Shown here in pieces: positions 1-9,222 of a DNA stretch of 64,000 nucleotides. Source of the stretch: an uncultured Paracoccaceae bacterium (lineage in GTDB: Bacteria; Pseudomonadota; Alphaproteobacteria; Rhodobacterales; Rhodobacteraceae); contig CANMQO010000007.1 of assembly GCA_947500055.1 (NCBI GenBank), positions 62,001 to 126,000 on the forward strand. The letters run 5' to 3'. The notes below the pieces were generated by a model. It was given only the letters and a program-made list of their open reading frames with translations. It did not search any database and had not been told where the DNA came from. The position numbers and the translations under genes were made by a program. The number at the start of each line of letters is the position of its first letter. The stretch's first letter is position 1.

Positions 1-31
1 GTCAGGCGGGTGGGAAAAAAGGGTGGTCTGG

Positions 32-328
32 TCAAGCCCAACCATCATTTGCGATGAGGGTTTTGATACGATCCTGATCGTATTCGGCATCGATGCGGGC
101 GGCTTCGGCGGCGGCGACGCTATCGGCATCGCCGTCAACACTATAGGGATCAGCCTTGCGGAAACCGGCCATGTAATCATCCGACTCGGCGGCGCCTGAT
201 TTCATCGCGGCCCTGTCAATGGCCTGTTCAAACCGCTCGGGTAAGGGCATTTTCGCGCCTTTGCGGCCACGGCCTACGATGACCTGCGCAGGCATGTCCC
301 GCCAGTAGACGATTGTGACATCGGGCAT
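32..328 (-). CDS. Virulence-factor family protein (PF13769-like), 98 aa
   Basis: Small acidic protein beginning MPDVTIVYWRDMPAQVI, with a GRGRKGAK basic patch near residue 20. It resembles the conserved 'virulence factor' family found in alphaproteobacteria; its biochemical role is not known to me. An open frame continues upstream, but the ATG at 328 has a clear GGAGGG ribosome-binding site 8-10 bases before it, whereas the upstream part has no family similarity. From general knowledge of Rhodobacteraceae, this family sits beside metF and the methyltetrahydrofolate-corrinoid methyltransferase, so the sequence just left of the window may hold those genes (inference). That would link it loosely to the split methionine synthase pieces at 21.6 and 24.6 kb. 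Confidence 0.7.
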   Translation of the reverse strand: MPDVTIVYWRDMPAQVIVGRGRKGAKMPLPERFEQAIDRAAMKSGAAESDDYMAGFRKADPYSVDGDADSVAAAEAARIDAEYDQDRIKTLIANDGWA

Positions 329-579
329 TTGATTCCCTCCCTCGGAGCATTTCTGCCGTTCTAGCATCGGATTCGGTGTGGGAAGGCTGAATTTCGACAT
401 GAGATAAGCGTTCCGCGACGGCGCCAAAGCTAACTGGTTGTCGCAGAAGGGACCAGTTGCGGCGCGCCTCAATATCTTCATATCAGACATGTGTATCTTT
501 CATTATGACCATGCGGAGGCTTGCGCGCGGGCTCTTTGATCCCTAGCTTGGTGTTAACTCGAAATGGAGGGCGTGTGAT

Positions 580-1692
580 ATGGCGCCCAAGCGTCCCAAA
601 GGTGCGGGCGCGTTCCCAAAAGCGGTCGAAACCCCCGCGCCAACTCCGCCTGATCTGGCGCAGCTTTATGCGGCATTGGATCTGGGCACAAATAGCTGTC
701 GGATGTTGATTGCCCAACCCAAGGGCAGTCAATTTCACGTCGTTGATAGCTTCTCCAAGTCCGTCCAATTAGGGCACGGGCTGGAAAGCAGTGGGCGATT
801 GTCGCGTTCTTCAATGAATCGAACAATCTCGGCCATGCGTATTTGTCGTGAAAAGCTAAAACGCCATGGTGTGAAACGAATGCGGTTGGTTGCAACCGAA
901 GCCTGCCGCCGCGCGCTGAATGGTGACAATTTCATTGCACAGGTCCGCCGCGAAACGGGCATGACGCTTGAGATCATCAAGCCGGAGGAAGAGGCGCGGC
1001 TGGCGGTGATTTCCTGCGCTCCGCTGGTCAGTGTGAACACCGAACAATTGCTGGTCGTTGATATCGGTGGCGGTTCAACTGAACTGGTATGGATTGATCT
1101 GACCAATGTGCCGAAGCGCGAACGCCCGCGGGCAATCATGCGGTTGCATGCCGGGTTCACATCCGACCCCGGCCCATTTGCCGCCGCAAAGGTCGTTGAC
1201 TGGATTTCGGTTCCTTTGGGCGTCGCCACATTGCGGGATCAATTTTCCGATGTGGAGGACGATGCCGCCCGATTTGCGCTGATGAGCTGGTTTTTTGAAG
1301 AGAATCTGGAGGAATTCGCGCCCTATGCTGCGGCACAGGACCGCGAGGGTTTCCAGATCATCGGGACGAGCGGTACGGTGACAACTGTCGCGGCCAGTCA
1401 TCTTGGCCTGAAACGGTATGATCGGACCAAGGTGGACGGTTTACGGATGACCACTGACCAGATCGACGCCGTGATCCGTGATTATCTGTCACTTGGTCCG
1501 GCCGGTCGCCGGGCAGACCCGCGCATTGGCAAGGACAGACAGGCACTGATCATGTCCGGCTCCGCTATTTTGCAAGCGCTGATGCGTCTTTGGCCCACTG
1601 ACCGGCTTTCTGTTGCGGATCGCGGTTTGCGTGAGGGGCTGCTTTATGCGCAGATGTCCGCGGATGGGGTCTTGGAAGACGCGCCGTTTTAA
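580..1692 (+). CDS. ppx: Ppx/GppA exopolyphosphatase-type phosphatase
   Basis: A 370-residue member of the ASKHA-fold Ppx/GppA family, which hydrolyses polyphosphate and/or pppGpp. The N-terminal phosphate loop ([14 protein letters not shown], about residues 32-45) and the second loop ([11 protein letters not shown], about 160-170) are both visible. A third glycine-rich stretch (IGTSGTVTT, about 262-270) completes the ATPase-like core. It is shorter than enterobacterial Ppx/GppA because it lacks the C-terminal HD-like domain, as is common in alphaproteobacteria. The ATG at 580 has GGAGGG upstream. It lies 14 bases before rlmE and is probably cotranscribed. Whether it prefers polyphosphate or pppGpp cannot be read from sequence. 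Confidence 0.88.
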   Translation: MAPKRPKGAGAFPKAVETPAPTPPDLAQLYAALDLGTNSCRMLIAQPKGSQFHVVDSFSKSVQLGHGLESSGRLSRSSMNRTISAMRICREKLKRHGVKRMRLVATEACRRALNGDNFIAQVRRETGMTLEIIKPEEEARLAVISCAPLVSVNTEQLLVVDIGGGSTELVWIDLTNVPKRERPRAIMRLHAGFTSDPGPFAAAKVVDWISVPLGVATLRDQFSDVEDDAARFALMSWFFEENLEEFAPYAAAQDREGFQIIGTSGTVTTVAASHLGLKRYDRTKVDGLRMTTDQIDAVIRDYLSLGPAGRRADPRIGKDRQALIMSGSAILQALMRLWPTDRLSVADRGLREGLLYAQMSADGVLEDAPF

Positions 1693-1706
1693 GTGATAGG
1701 CAATGT

Positions 1707-2423
1707 ATGGCCAAGAAAACGACAAAAAACACATCTGGACGCGGCTATCGTGATTTGACCGTAAAGGTCAAAACCGCGCGCGGTCGCAAGCTGAGCTCAA
1801 CCCAATGGTTGCAGCGGCAGTTGAATGATCCTTATGTGAAACGCGCCAAGGCCGACGGGTATCGGGGCAGGGCGGCCTATAAGATATTGGAACTGGACGA
1901 TAAGTATCGGTTTCTTGTGCCCGGTGCGCGCATTGTTGATCTGGGGTGTGCCCCAGGCGGCTGGTGTCAGGTTGCGGTCAAACGTGCCAACACATTGGGC
2001 GAGAAGAAAGGTAAGGCGCAGGGCTATGTGCTGGGCGTTGACCTGCAAGAGGTGGAGCCGATTGCAGGTGCGGAAATTCACCAGCTTGATTTCATGGAGG
2101 ACGACGCCGATCTCAAGGTGAAAGAATGGCTGGGCGGGACAGCGGATGTGGTCATGTCAGATATGGCCGCGTCGGCCTCTGGCCATAAACAAACCGACCA
2201 CCTGCGCATTATCGCATTATGCGAAGCTGCGGCCTATTTCGCCTTCGATGTTCTTAGTGAAGGGGGAACCTTTGTGGCGAAGGTTCTTGCCGGTGGCGCG
2301 GAAGGCGATTTGCAAAAGCTGCTTAAGCAACGGTTCACCAAGGTTGCCAACGTCAAACCACCTGCATCGCGATCAGACAGTTCAGAGAAATTTGTCGTCG
2401 CGACGGGGTTCAAGGCGCCGTAG
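1707..2423 (+). CDS. rlmE: 23S rRNA (uridine-2552-2'-O)-methyltransferase RlmE
   Basis: FtsJ/RrmJ-type methyltransferase of 238 residues that 2'-O-methylates U2552 in the A-loop of 23S rRNA during 50S maturation. The SAM-binding motif [14 protein letters not shown] is at about residues 75-88, followed by VLGVDLQEV and by VVMSDMAAS, which carries the catalytic Asp. Conserved lysines occur in the RAAYKI stretch and in FVAKVLAGG. The N-terminal 30 residues are basic and rich in Lys/Arg, consistent with rRNA binding. It follows ppx by 14 bases; the ribosome-binding site is weak, suggesting translation in the ppx transcript. Confidence 0.93.
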   Translation: MAKKTTKNTSGRGYRDLTVKVKTARGRKLSSTQWLQRQLNDPYVKRAKADGYRGRAAYKILELDDKYRFLVPGARIVDLGCAPGGWCQVAVKRANTLGEKKGKAQGYVLGVDLQEVEPIAGAEIHQLDFMEDDADLKVKEWLGGTADVVMSDMAASASGHKQTDHLRIIALCEAAAYFAFDVLSEGGTFVAKVLAGGAEGDLQKLLKQRFTKVANVKPPASRSDSSEKFVVATGFKAP

Positions 2424-2523
2424 GGGCGCGACTGCGAGCGCGTGATCGTCGTTGGACAACTTGCCATCCGGCAGTGGCGGCCCCATGTTGAAAGTCAATA
2501 CGCCCAACAAGAGCCGAGACGTG

Positions 2524-3090
2524 ATGACAGATGAAGCCCGCCGAAAGCAGAAGTTCACAAGAATAATAATCGCTTACCCTTTCGCTTTGATTCTTCTTGC
2601 CGTCTTGGGAAACCTTCTGCTTTTTGGTGTGACGCCAGCGGAGATCGCCTTGCCGTCATTCGCCATTGTGGCCTCTGCCACCTTGAGCGCAATTTTGCTG
2701 TTGGCAAACCATACGCTGTTGATGACCAGCACGGAACTGACCCGCCTCCGCTACAATATGCATGCCACCCCCGAAGAGAGAGAGGCCAGCGGCCACGCGC
2801 AGGATGATGTGTCACAAAAGGGGATTGAAGAACTCAAAAGACATCACAGCGCGCATACTAACGCGACCGAGAATATCGTGTATTTTTCGGTTCTTGCGTT
2901 GTTGATCAGTGTCGTTTCTCCGGTCAATCTGGCGGCGCAGTTTTGGATTATCGGCTTTGCAGCAGGTCGGTTGGGCCATTCCGCATCCTACCTCATCGGG
3001 CGGGATGGGTTGCGCGGCATTTTTATGAGCGTAAGCTTACTCTCGCTTTATGGTCTGGCCAGCTATCTCACGATTTGTCTGTTTATCTGA
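2524..3090 (+). CDS. MAPEG-family integral membrane protein
   Basis: About 188 residues with four hydrophobic segments (roughly residues 12-32, 42-62, 117-137 and 165-185). The pattern and the HHSAHTNATENIVYFSVLAL stretch before the third segment resemble MAPEG proteins (membrane-associated eicosanoid/glutathione metabolism). The substrate is unknown. The frame stays open to a TTG at 2452 and an ATG at 2485; I prefer the ATG at 2524 because the protein then starts just before the first membrane segment, but the ribosome-binding site is weak for all candidates. It points the same way as rlmE, about 100 bases downstream. Confidence 0.7.
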   Translation: MTDEARRKQKFTRIIIAYPFALILLAVLGNLLLFGVTPAEIALPSFAIVASATLSAILLLANHTLLMTSTELTRLRYNMHATPEEREASGHAQDDVSQKGIEELKRHHSAHTNATENIVYFSVLALLISVVSPVNLAAQFWIIGFAAGRLGHSASYLIGRDGLRGIFMSVSLLSLYGLASYLTICLFI

Positions 3091-3105
3091 TGGTCGCTGA
3101 TATCA

Positions 3106-3864
3106 CTAGACCAGCGAAACCTTTGTGTTCCAATCGGCGCATTGATTAAGCAGCGCCTCCGATGGGACACGGTCCGTCACAAAATGATCGACCTGTTCGA
3201 GTGACGCGATTTTCACAGGTGCCTTACGTGTGAACTTGCTGCTGTCGGCAACCAGAATTGTTGATCGGGCCGCTGCGATGATTTGTTGACTGACCCGCAC
3301 CTCTTCCGGGTCAAAATCCAGCAGGTCGCCGGACAGATCGACCGCCGATGCACCGATGACCGCAAAATCCACCTTGAAGCGGCTTATTGCGATGGCCGCC
3401 AGATCGCCGACCAGCCCGCCATCCGATCGGCGCAGCGAACCACCGGCCACAACCACATCGCAGCCGCGATTGTCCGCCAGAATGTTGGCGACGTTCAGAT
3501 TATTGGTAACGACCATGATCTGCTGATGATGGCGCAAGGCATGGGCGACCGCTTCTGTCGTCGTGCCGATATTCAGGAAGAGCGACGCCTGATCCGGGAT
3601 CATCTGCGCAACATGGCGCGCCATGCGTATCTTGACGTCCCGGTTCAGCGCGCGCCTGTCTCCGTAACCGATATTGCTGACGCCAGAGGGGAGAACAGCA
3701 CCGCCATGGACCCGTTCCAACACGCCAGCGGCACAAAGCTGGCGCAGATCGCGGCGGATGGTCTGGACTGCAACGCCCAGATTGATTGCAAGATCCGTCG
3801 CGGACACCTTGCCCTGCTGGCGCGCTTCCTTGCGGATAAGATCGTGGCGGGTCGCGGTTTCCAT
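3106..3864 (-). CDS. glpR: DeoR/GlpR-family transcriptional repressor
   Basis: A 252-residue DeoR-family regulator. The N-terminal helix-turn-helix covers about residues 5-55 (SATDLAINLGVAVQTIRRDL is the recognition part), followed by the sugar-phosphate sensing DeoR C domain with GTTTEAVAHAL and VVTNNLNVA. It is divergent from glpD-glpK with 170 bases between, so control of glycerol-3-phosphate use is the natural inference; the ligand is probably glycerol-3-phosphate. An earlier ATG at 3882 adds six residues; I chose 3864 because homologues usually begin METxxRH. Half-sites TGTTCG and CGAACA flank this start. Confidence 0.82.
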   Translation of the reverse strand: METATRHDLIRKEARQQGKVSATDLAINLGVAVQTIRRDLRQLCAAGVLERVHGGAVLPSGVSNIGYGDRRALNRDVKIRMARHVAQMIPDQASLFLNIGTTTEAVAHALRHHQQIMVVTNNLNVANILADNRGCDVVVAGGSLRRSDGGLVGDLAAIAISRFKVDFAVIGASAVDLSGDLLDFDPEEVRVSQQIIAAARSTILVADSSKFTRKAPVKIASLEQVDHFVTDRVPSEALLNQCADWNTKVSLV

Positions 3865-3865
3865 G

Positions 3866-3891
3866 TGTTCGTATTTTATCATGATCGAACA
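3866..3891. promoter_or_regulatory. Candidate GlpR operator half-sites at the repressor start
   Basis: TGTTCG (3866-3871) and CGAACA (3886-3891) form an inverted repeat with a 14-base gap. The inner ATCATGAT (3879-3885 and neighbours) is itself self-complementary. CGAACA is the half-site of the E. coli GlpR operator, though the usual gap there is shorter, so the assignment is tentative. Its position over the repressor start suggests autoregulation. Confidence 0.35.
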
Positions 3892-3952
3892 TAAGGCAAG
3901 TCAAATTGCTCAGATTTAATGCGTTTTTGTGCATTCGCTTCGGGTTCTTTCA

Positions 3953-3966
3953 TGTTGCCGCGAACA
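3953..3966. promoter_or_regulatory. Second candidate GlpR site upstream of glpD
   Basis: TGTTGCCGCGAACA is an imperfect palindrome ending in the CGAACA half-site, 71 bases before the glpD start. The presence of the same half-site at both ends of the divergent region is the main support. Confidence 0.35.
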
Positions 3967-4036
3967 ATTGGGCCTGCTGTCCTTGCGCCGGCGTGTCGCC
4001 GCTTCTAGCAGAGGACGACATAAGTGAGAGGCACCC

Positions 4037-5578
4037 ATGCAGACGGATTTTGACATCTTCATCATTGGGGGCGGTGTGAACGGGTGCGGGATTGCCCGCG
4101 ATGCCGCCGGGCGTGGCCTGCGCGTTGGGCTGGCCGAGATGAACGATCTTGCTTCTGCAACCTCATCCGCCTCGACGAAGCTTTTCCACGGTGGCCTGCG
4201 CTATCTGGAGTTTTTTGAGATTGGCCTTGTCCGAAAGGCATTGATCGAACGCGAGGTTCTTCTGAAAGCCATGCCACATATCAGTTGGCCGATGCGATTT
4301 GTGCTGCCCTACCACAAAGATATGCGTTTTGAAGGTGACACCCCAACCTCCAAACTGCTGTCATTTGTCATGCCGTGGATGAAGGGTCGCAGGCCTGCCT
4401 GGCTTATCCGGTTCGGCTTGTTTCTTTACGACAATCTTGGCGGGCGCGATATCCTTCCCGGTACAAGGACGGTCGACCTGTCAAACGGTCCCCTTGGCAA
4501 GCCGTTGAACAAGAAATTCACACGCGCCTACGAATATTCCGATTGCTGGATCGAGGATGCACGGCTTGTTGTCCTGAACGCGCGCGATGCTGAAGAACGC
4601 GGCGCGCGGATCATGGTTCGCACAAAAGTCGTGAGCGCTGAGCGCGTCGACGGGTATTGGAAGGTGGTGGTCGAAAATGATGGCAAGCAAACGGTCTATA
4701 CCGCGCGCGGGTTGATCAATGCCGGTGGGCCATGGGTCGAAAATATCATTCGCAACACCGTCCGCTTGAACTCTAGCGAGGGCGTCCGATTGGTTCGTGG
4801 TAGTCATATCGTGACCAAACGCCTGTTTGAGCACAACAAGAGCTATTTCTTTCAGGGTGAGGATGGCCGGATCATCTTTGCCATCCCTTATGAGACCGAT
4901 TTTACCCTGATCGGGACTACCGACGCCGAACATGATGACCTTTCAGAACGTCCCTACGCGACCGACGCAGAGCAGGATTACCTTTGCGCCTTCGCGTCGC
5001 AGTATTTCGAAAAGCCGGTAACCCGCGATGACGTGGTTTGGACCTATTCAGGTGTACGCCCGCTTTATGATGACGGGGCCAAATCGGCGACGGCTGCAAC
5101 ACGCGATTACGTGTTGTCATTGGATGAAAACGGACCGCCACTGCTGAATATATTTGGTGGGAAGATCACCACATATCGCAAGTTGGCTGAAAATGCGTTG
5201 AGGAAATTGAACCCGACACTGCCTGTTGGCGACCCATGGACCGCCGGTGTACCACTGCCGGGCGGTGATTTCGCCGTTGCCGACCGCGACCGGCTAGTGA
5301 CCGATTTGCAGGCTGCTTATCCGTTTTTGTCGCCGTTTTGGGCAGAACGACTGATCAAGGGTTACGGGACCGAGGTGCGACAGATTCTTGGCGATGCCAC
5401 ATCAGCAGCTGATTTGGGGCAGGATTTCGGGGCGACCCTGACCGAGGCTGAGGTCAAATGGCTGATGTCAAAAGAATATGCGCAAACTGCCGAAGATGTG
5501 GTTTGGCGGCGCTCCAAATTGGGTTTGCGGTTGACGAAGGACCAGGTCGCAACTCTTGACGCATACATGGCGGCTTGA
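4037..5578 (+). CDS. glpD: Aerobic glycerol-3-phosphate dehydrogenase GlpD
   Basis: A 513-residue FAD-dependent enzyme that oxidises sn-glycerol-3-phosphate to dihydroxyacetone phosphate at the inner membrane and passes electrons to quinone. The N-terminal FAD-binding GGGVNGCGIARDAAGRG is at residues 10-26, followed by the conserved SSASTKLFHGGLRYLE. LIGTTD and GGKITTYRKLAE near residue 380 match the family, and the C-terminal DAO_C domain is complete. Length is normal. It is followed 27 bases later by glpK and is divergent from the GlpR-like repressor. No glycerol facilitator or ABC uptake genes lie here. Confidence 0.96.
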   Translation: MQTDFDIFIIGGGVNGCGIARDAAGRGLRVGLAEMNDLASATSSASTKLFHGGLRYLEFFEIGLVRKALIEREVLLKAMPHISWPMRFVLPYHKDMRFEGDTPTSKLLSFVMPWMKGRRPAWLIRFGLFLYDNLGGRDILPGTRTVDLSNGPLGKPLNKKFTRAYEYSDCWIEDARLVVLNARDAEERGARIMVRTKVVSAERVDGYWKVVVENDGKQTVYTARGLINAGGPWVENIIRNTVRLNSSEGVRLVRGSHIVTKRLFEHNKSYFFQGEDGRIIFAIPYETDFTLIGTTDAEHDDLSERPYATDAEQDYLCAFASQYFEKPVTRDDVVWTYSGVRPLYDDGAKSATAATRDYVLSLDENGPPLLNIFGGKITTYRKLAENALRKLNPTLPVGDPWTAGVPLPGGDFAVADRDRLVTDLQAAYPFLSPFWAERLIKGYGTEVRQILGDATSAADLGQDFGATLTEAEVKWLMSKEYAQTAEDVVWRRSKLGLRLTKDQVATLDAYMAA

Positions 5579-5605
5579 AACAAGACCAAGAAAGACGGGG
5601 GAACC

Positions 5606-7102
5606 ATGACCTATATTCTTGCCATCGACCAAGGCACAACATCCAGCCGCGCCATCATCTTTGATGATCGGATGCGGATCAAGGCGACCGCGCAAGAGGA
5701 GTTCGCCCAGCATTTCCCGCAATCCGGTTGGGTTGAACATGTGCCGTCCGATATCTGGTCATCTGTTGCGTCCACCTGCCGGGGCGCGATCGAAAAGGCG
5801 GGACTTACCGCGACTGATATTGCTGCGATAGGTATCACAAACCAGCGCGAAACCACGCTGATCTGGGATAAGAACACCGGCGAGCCAATTCACAACGCCA
5901 TCGTCTGGCAGGATAGACGGACAGCACCATTCTGCGATGTGTTGCGCAAGGAAGGGTTCGAGGCAACGATCACCCAAAAGACCGGTTTGCTTGCCGATCC
6001 CTATTTCTCGGGGACAAAGGTGCATCATATCCTGAAAACGGTTGAAGGGGCCAGAGAACGGGCCGCGGCTGGCGATCTGTTGTTTGGTACGGTCGATTGC
6101 TATCTGATATGGAAGTTGACCGGCGGTAAGAAACACGTCACCGATGCGACCAATGCCGCACGCACGATGCTCTATGATATCCGCGAGGGTAGGTGGAGCA
6201 CGACAATCTGCAAACGCTTCGGCATTCCAATATCGATGTTACCTGAGGTGCGCGACTGCGCTGCCGATTTTGGGACCACGCGCGCCGACCTTTTCGGCAA
6301 AGAGCTTCCTATTCTTGGCGTGGCCGGGGATCAGCAGGCGGCAACCATCGGGCAGGCCTGTTTCGAAGCGGGAATGCTGAAATCCACCTACGGCACCGGT
6401 TGTTTCGCCCTTCTGAATACAGGCGATACGCTTGTGGAAAGCAAGAAGCGCCTGCTTGGCACGATTGCGTATCAATTTGATGGCAAGCCGACTTATGCTT
6501 TGGAGGGCTCCATCTTCATTGCCGGAGCCGTGGTGCAATGGCTGCGTGACGGGTTGAAAATCATTCGGGATGCGAAAGAAACCCAACCTTTGGCCGAAAC
6601 GGCCGATCAAGGTCAGGAACTTTACATGGTGCCCGCCTTTACGGGCCTTGGCGCGCCTTATTGGGATGCGGATGCGCGAGGCGCGGTCTATGGGCTCACC
6701 CGCAATTCCGGCCCGGCTGAATTTGCTCGTGCGGCTCTGGAAAGTGTCGGGTTCCAGACCCGCGACCTGCTGGAAGCGATGAAAAGTGACTGGCAAGCCT
6801 CTGATACGGATGGGGTTTTGCGGGTTGATGGTGGCATGAGCGCATCGGATTGGTCGATGCAGTTCCTGTCAGACATTATCGGGGCTCCAGTGGATCGACC
6901 CAAGGTTCTGGAAACCACAGCTCTTGGTGTGGCTTGGTTGGCGGGTATGAAAGCTGGGGTCTATCCCGATCAGGCTGGGTTCGCGGCAGAATGGGCATTG
7001 GACCGGCGGTTCGAGCCGGGGATGAATGCGGAAAAGCGCGAGCAGCGTTACGCCGGGTGGCAGGATGCAGTGCAGCGGACGCTGACATATCGCGGTGACT
7101 GA
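5606..7102 (+). CDS. glpK: Glycerol kinase GlpK
   Basis: A 498-residue FGGY kinase that phosphorylates glycerol to glycerol-3-phosphate, feeding GlpD. The N-terminal phosphate loop DQGTTSSRA is at residues 7-15. [14 protein letters not shown], the [10 protein letters not shown] stretch and [13 protein letters not shown] are all typical, and [13 protein letters not shown] and DGGMSASDW in the C-terminal half complete the family signature. Start is supported by GGGGGAACC upstream. It forms an operon with glpD. Three tandem hairpins follow the stop codon. Confidence 0.96.
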   Translation: MTYILAIDQGTTSSRAIIFDDRMRIKATAQEEFAQHFPQSGWVEHVPSDIWSSVASTCRGAIEKAGLTATDIAAIGITNQRETTLIWDKNTGEPIHNAIVWQDRRTAPFCDVLRKEGFEATITQKTGLLADPYFSGTKVHHILKTVEGARERAAAGDLLFGTVDCYLIWKLTGGKKHVTDATNAARTMLYDIREGRWSTTICKRFGIPISMLPEVRDCAADFGTTRADLFGKELPILGVAGDQQAATIGQACFEAGMLKSTYGTGCFALLNTGDTLVESKKRLLGTIAYQFDGKPTYALEGSIFIAGAVVQWLRDGLKIIRDAKETQPLAETADQGQELYMVPAFTGLGAPYWDADARGAVYGLTRNSGPAEFARAALESVGFQTRDLLEAMKSDWQASDTDGVLRVDGGMSASDWSMQFLSDIIGAPVDRPKVLETTALGVAWLAGMKAGVYPDQAGFAAEWALDRRFEPGMNAEKREQRYAGWQDAVQRTLTYRGD

Positions 7103-7113
7103 CAGTAATGGCA

Positions 7114-7185
7114 GACAGACTTTCAACGAAAGTCTGTCGTCAAATCCTCTGCAAGGATTTGCGCCAATTTCTGTGACAGAAATTG
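7114..7185. repeat. Triple tandem hairpin element downstream of glpK
   Basis: Three perfect stem-loops in a row. Stem 1: GACAGACTTTC (7114-7124), loop AAC, partner 7128-7138, 11 bp. Stem 2: CAAATCCT (7141-7148), loop CTGCA, partner 7154-7161, 8 bp. Stem 3: CAATTTCTG (7165-7173), loop TGA, partner 7177-7185, 9 bp. No U-tract follows. It lies between the convergent glpK and the sulfotransferase-like gene and may act as a bidirectional terminator or 3'-end stabiliser. A related element with the same first stem is at 12629-12675. Confidence 0.85.
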
Positions 7186-7193
7186 TCGGTTGC

Positions 7194-7790
7194 TCAGTGT
7201 TGGCCCTGTGCCCAAATGTCAAACTCCGCCGCGCGCTTATCTTTCAGCTTCGCCTCGACAGCGGAAGATAGCTGTAAGTCCATCTTTGGCGACACATTTT
7301 TCTGCTTAAGCGTGATCTTCGTTTCCAGCCGGTCTTCCAGATAACCGATCACCTTATCCCACGCCTCATATTGAAACAGATGCTGCGCGCCGATTTCGCC
7401 GTCGTTAATCCGCAGAAATTTGTTCTGCGATCCCACGTTCGCAAAGGAGGCGGGTGATCCTTTGCAGTACTCCAAACAAAACGCGTCAAAACTGACATCG
7501 CGGGTCGAATTCTCATGCCCGATCAGGTCGTCCCTTGTGCGGTAGCGGTACCAGCTGCCAAGCCAGTCTATCGGGTTGCGGACCACGGCCATTATCTCAG
7601 GCTTCTGGCCTCCGGCTTGCACGAAGAACGGCTTGAGGAATCGTTTGTATCGATAGCAGGGTGCGTGTTTCAGATGGGGCGGGTCGCGTAAAACCATGGA
7701 GGCGCGGGGCGCTAATGCCCCTTCGAGCGCCGTTGACCCTGTTTTGGGGACGGCCAGCAAAACAAGATTTTCCTTCCAGAAAACAAGCAT
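7194..7790 (-). CDS. Sulfotransferase-like P-loop protein
   Basis: About 198 residues starting MLVFWKENLVLLAVPKTGST. The VPKTGSTALE stretch (about 14-23) matches the PAPS-binding 5'-phosphosulfate loop of sulfotransferases, and AVVRNPIDWLGSWY (about 70-83) matches the 3'-phosphate-binding region. These two motifs define the family; the acceptor is unknown. The ATG at 7790 has GGAG six bases upstream, so I prefer it to the ATG at 7841. Rhodobacteraceae relatives next to recA are, in my recollection, sometimes labelled 'gamma-glutamyl kinase', which the motifs do not support. It is divergent from recA. Confidence 0.72.
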   Translation of the reverse strand: MLVFWKENLVLLAVPKTGSTALEGALAPRASMVLRDPPHLKHAPCYRYKRFLKPFFVQAGGQKPEIMAVVRNPIDWLGSWYRYRTRDDLIGHENSTRDVSFDAFCLEYCKGSPASFANVGSQNKFLRINDGEIGAQHLFQYEAWDKVIGYLEDRLETKITLKQKNVSPKMDLQLSSAVEAKLKDKRAAEFDIWAQGQH

Positions 7791-7919
7791 TTGGTCTCCG
7801 TCCTTCGTTCTTTGCAGAACCTTTTCTAAGCCATAAACCAATCTTTAACCACTCAAACCCGATGGTGAGTGTGGAAAATTTTAGTTGCAATGTTCCTATT
7901 TTGGTCCCATTACGAATGA

Positions 7920-7934
7920 GAACACAAGAAGAAC
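7920..7934. promoter_or_regulatory. LexA (SOS) box upstream of recA
   Basis: GAACACAAGAAGAAC matches the alphaproteobacterial LexA operator GAAC-N7-GAAC exactly (equivalently GTTC-N7-GTTC on the other strand). It lies 50 bases before the recA ATG, where promoter overlap is expected. Confidence 0.85.
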
Positions 7935-7983
7935 AAAGCAGTGATTGCCGCCGCTAGGGGCGCATGAAATAAGGACAGGAAAT

Positions 7984-9066
7984 ATGGCAACGGCAGATCT
8001 CCTCAAAATGACTGATAAGAAGACAGCGGATAAAGAAAAGGCTCTGGAAAGCGCGCTGGCGCAGATCGAGCGGCAGTTCGGCAAGGGCTCTATCATGAAG
8101 CTCGGCGGTCAGAATCAGATGCCCGACATTGAAGCGACGTCAACCGGATCGCTGGGCCTGGACATAGCATTGGGGATTGGCGGTTTGCCAAAGGGCCGCA
8201 TCATTGAGATTTACGGCCCGGAATCTTCGGGCAAGACGACCTTGACCTTGCACACAATTGCCGAGGAACAGAAAAAAGGCGGTGTTTGTGCATTTGTTGA
8301 TGCGGAACATGCGCTTGACCCGCAATATGCCAAGAAACTGGGCGTCAATCTGGATGAGTTGTTGATTTCGCAACCCGACACGGGCGAGCAGGCACTTGAG
8401 ATCGTTGATACGCTGGTCCGTTCCGGGGCTGTGAGCATGGTCATTGTTGATTCCGTTGCCGCACTAACGCCCAAATCCGAGCTCGAGGGCGACATGGGCG
8501 ACAGCAGCGTCGGCGTGCATGCGCGCTTGATGTCGCAGGCCATGCGTAAGCTTGCAGGTTCAATCAACCGATCCGGCTGTATGGTGATTTTCATCAACCA
8601 GATCCGTATGAAGATCGGCGTGATGTTCGGCTCGCCCGAAACGACGACCGGCGGCAATGCGTTGAAGTTCTATGCCTCTGTTCGCCTCGACATTCGCCGT
8701 ATCGGCGCGTTGAAGGACAGGGATGAAGTTGTCGGCAACGCAACCCGGGTGAAGGTGGTCAAAAACAAGGTGGCACCGCCCTTCAAGCAGGTGGAGTTCG
8801 ACATCATGTATGGCGAAGGCATCTCAAAAATGGGTGAACTTCTGGACCTTGGGGTCAAGGCGGGTGTGGTTGAAAAATCCGGTGCCTGGTTCTCTTACGG
8901 TGATGAACGGATCGGGCAGGGGCGTGAAAACTCCAAGCTGTTCCTGAAGGAGAACCCATCCGTCGCCTATGAGATTGAGGATAAAATCCGTGCTGCCCAT
9001 GGGCTGGATTTCGATCAACCGGAAGGTGGCGGCGAAGACGGCGAAGACAATCTTGTTGAGCTTTAA
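7984..9066 (+). CDS. recA: Recombinase RecA
   Basis: A 360-residue RecA, the ATP-dependent strand-exchange protein and LexA co-protease of the SOS response. The Walker A motif GPESSGKTT is at about residues 78-86, Walker B is VIVDSVAAL, and the L2 loop [19 protein letters not shown] is intact. The acidic C-terminal tail ([13 protein letters not shown]) is typical. The frame opens earlier at 7945, but the ATG at 7984 has AGGACAGGAA before it and gives the family N-terminus MATADLLKM. An SOS box precedes it and a hairpin terminator follows. Confidence 0.98.
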   Translation: MATADLLKMTDKKTADKEKALESALAQIERQFGKGSIMKLGGQNQMPDIEATSTGSLGLDIALGIGGLPKGRIIEIYGPESSGKTTLTLHTIAEEQKKGGVCAFVDAEHALDPQYAKKLGVNLDELLISQPDTGEQALEIVDTLVRSGAVSMVIVDSVAALTPKSELEGDMGDSSVGVHARLMSQAMRKLAGSINRSGCMVIFINQIRMKIGVMFGSPETTTGGNALKFYASVRLDIRRIGALKDRDEVVGNATRVKVVKNKVAPPFKQVEFDIMYGEGISKMGELLDLGVKAGVVEKSGAWFSYGDERIGQGRENSKLFLKENPSVAYEIEDKIRAAHGLDFDQPEGGGEDGEDNLVEL

Positions 9067-9116
9067 GAGCGTGGTCGGCGGCAGCTGAAAGGCCCGCACT
9101 GCAAGATACAATGAAG

Positions 9117-9146
9117 AAAGGGTGTTGCGCGGGCAACGCCCTTTTT
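9117..9146 (+). terminator. Rho-independent terminator of recA
   Basis: AAAGGGTGTTGC (9117-9128), loop GCGG, GCAACGCCCTTT (9133-9144) form a 12-bp stem with one G-U pair, followed by T residues to 9146. It lies 50 bases after the recA stop. Confidence 0.88.
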
Positions 9147-9222
9147 CGTTGACCGCTGTGGACAGTCCCCGGAGGCAGGGCTATTTCTCGCATCCAATGT
9201 AATGCACTTTTGAAAGCCAGCC

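Noticed and set aside
7194-7790. Gamma-glutamyl kinase, a label I recall for relatives of this recA-adjacent gene
   Set aside because: The VPKTGST and VVRNPIDWLGSWY stretches fit sulfotransferases; no amino-acid kinase motifs are present.
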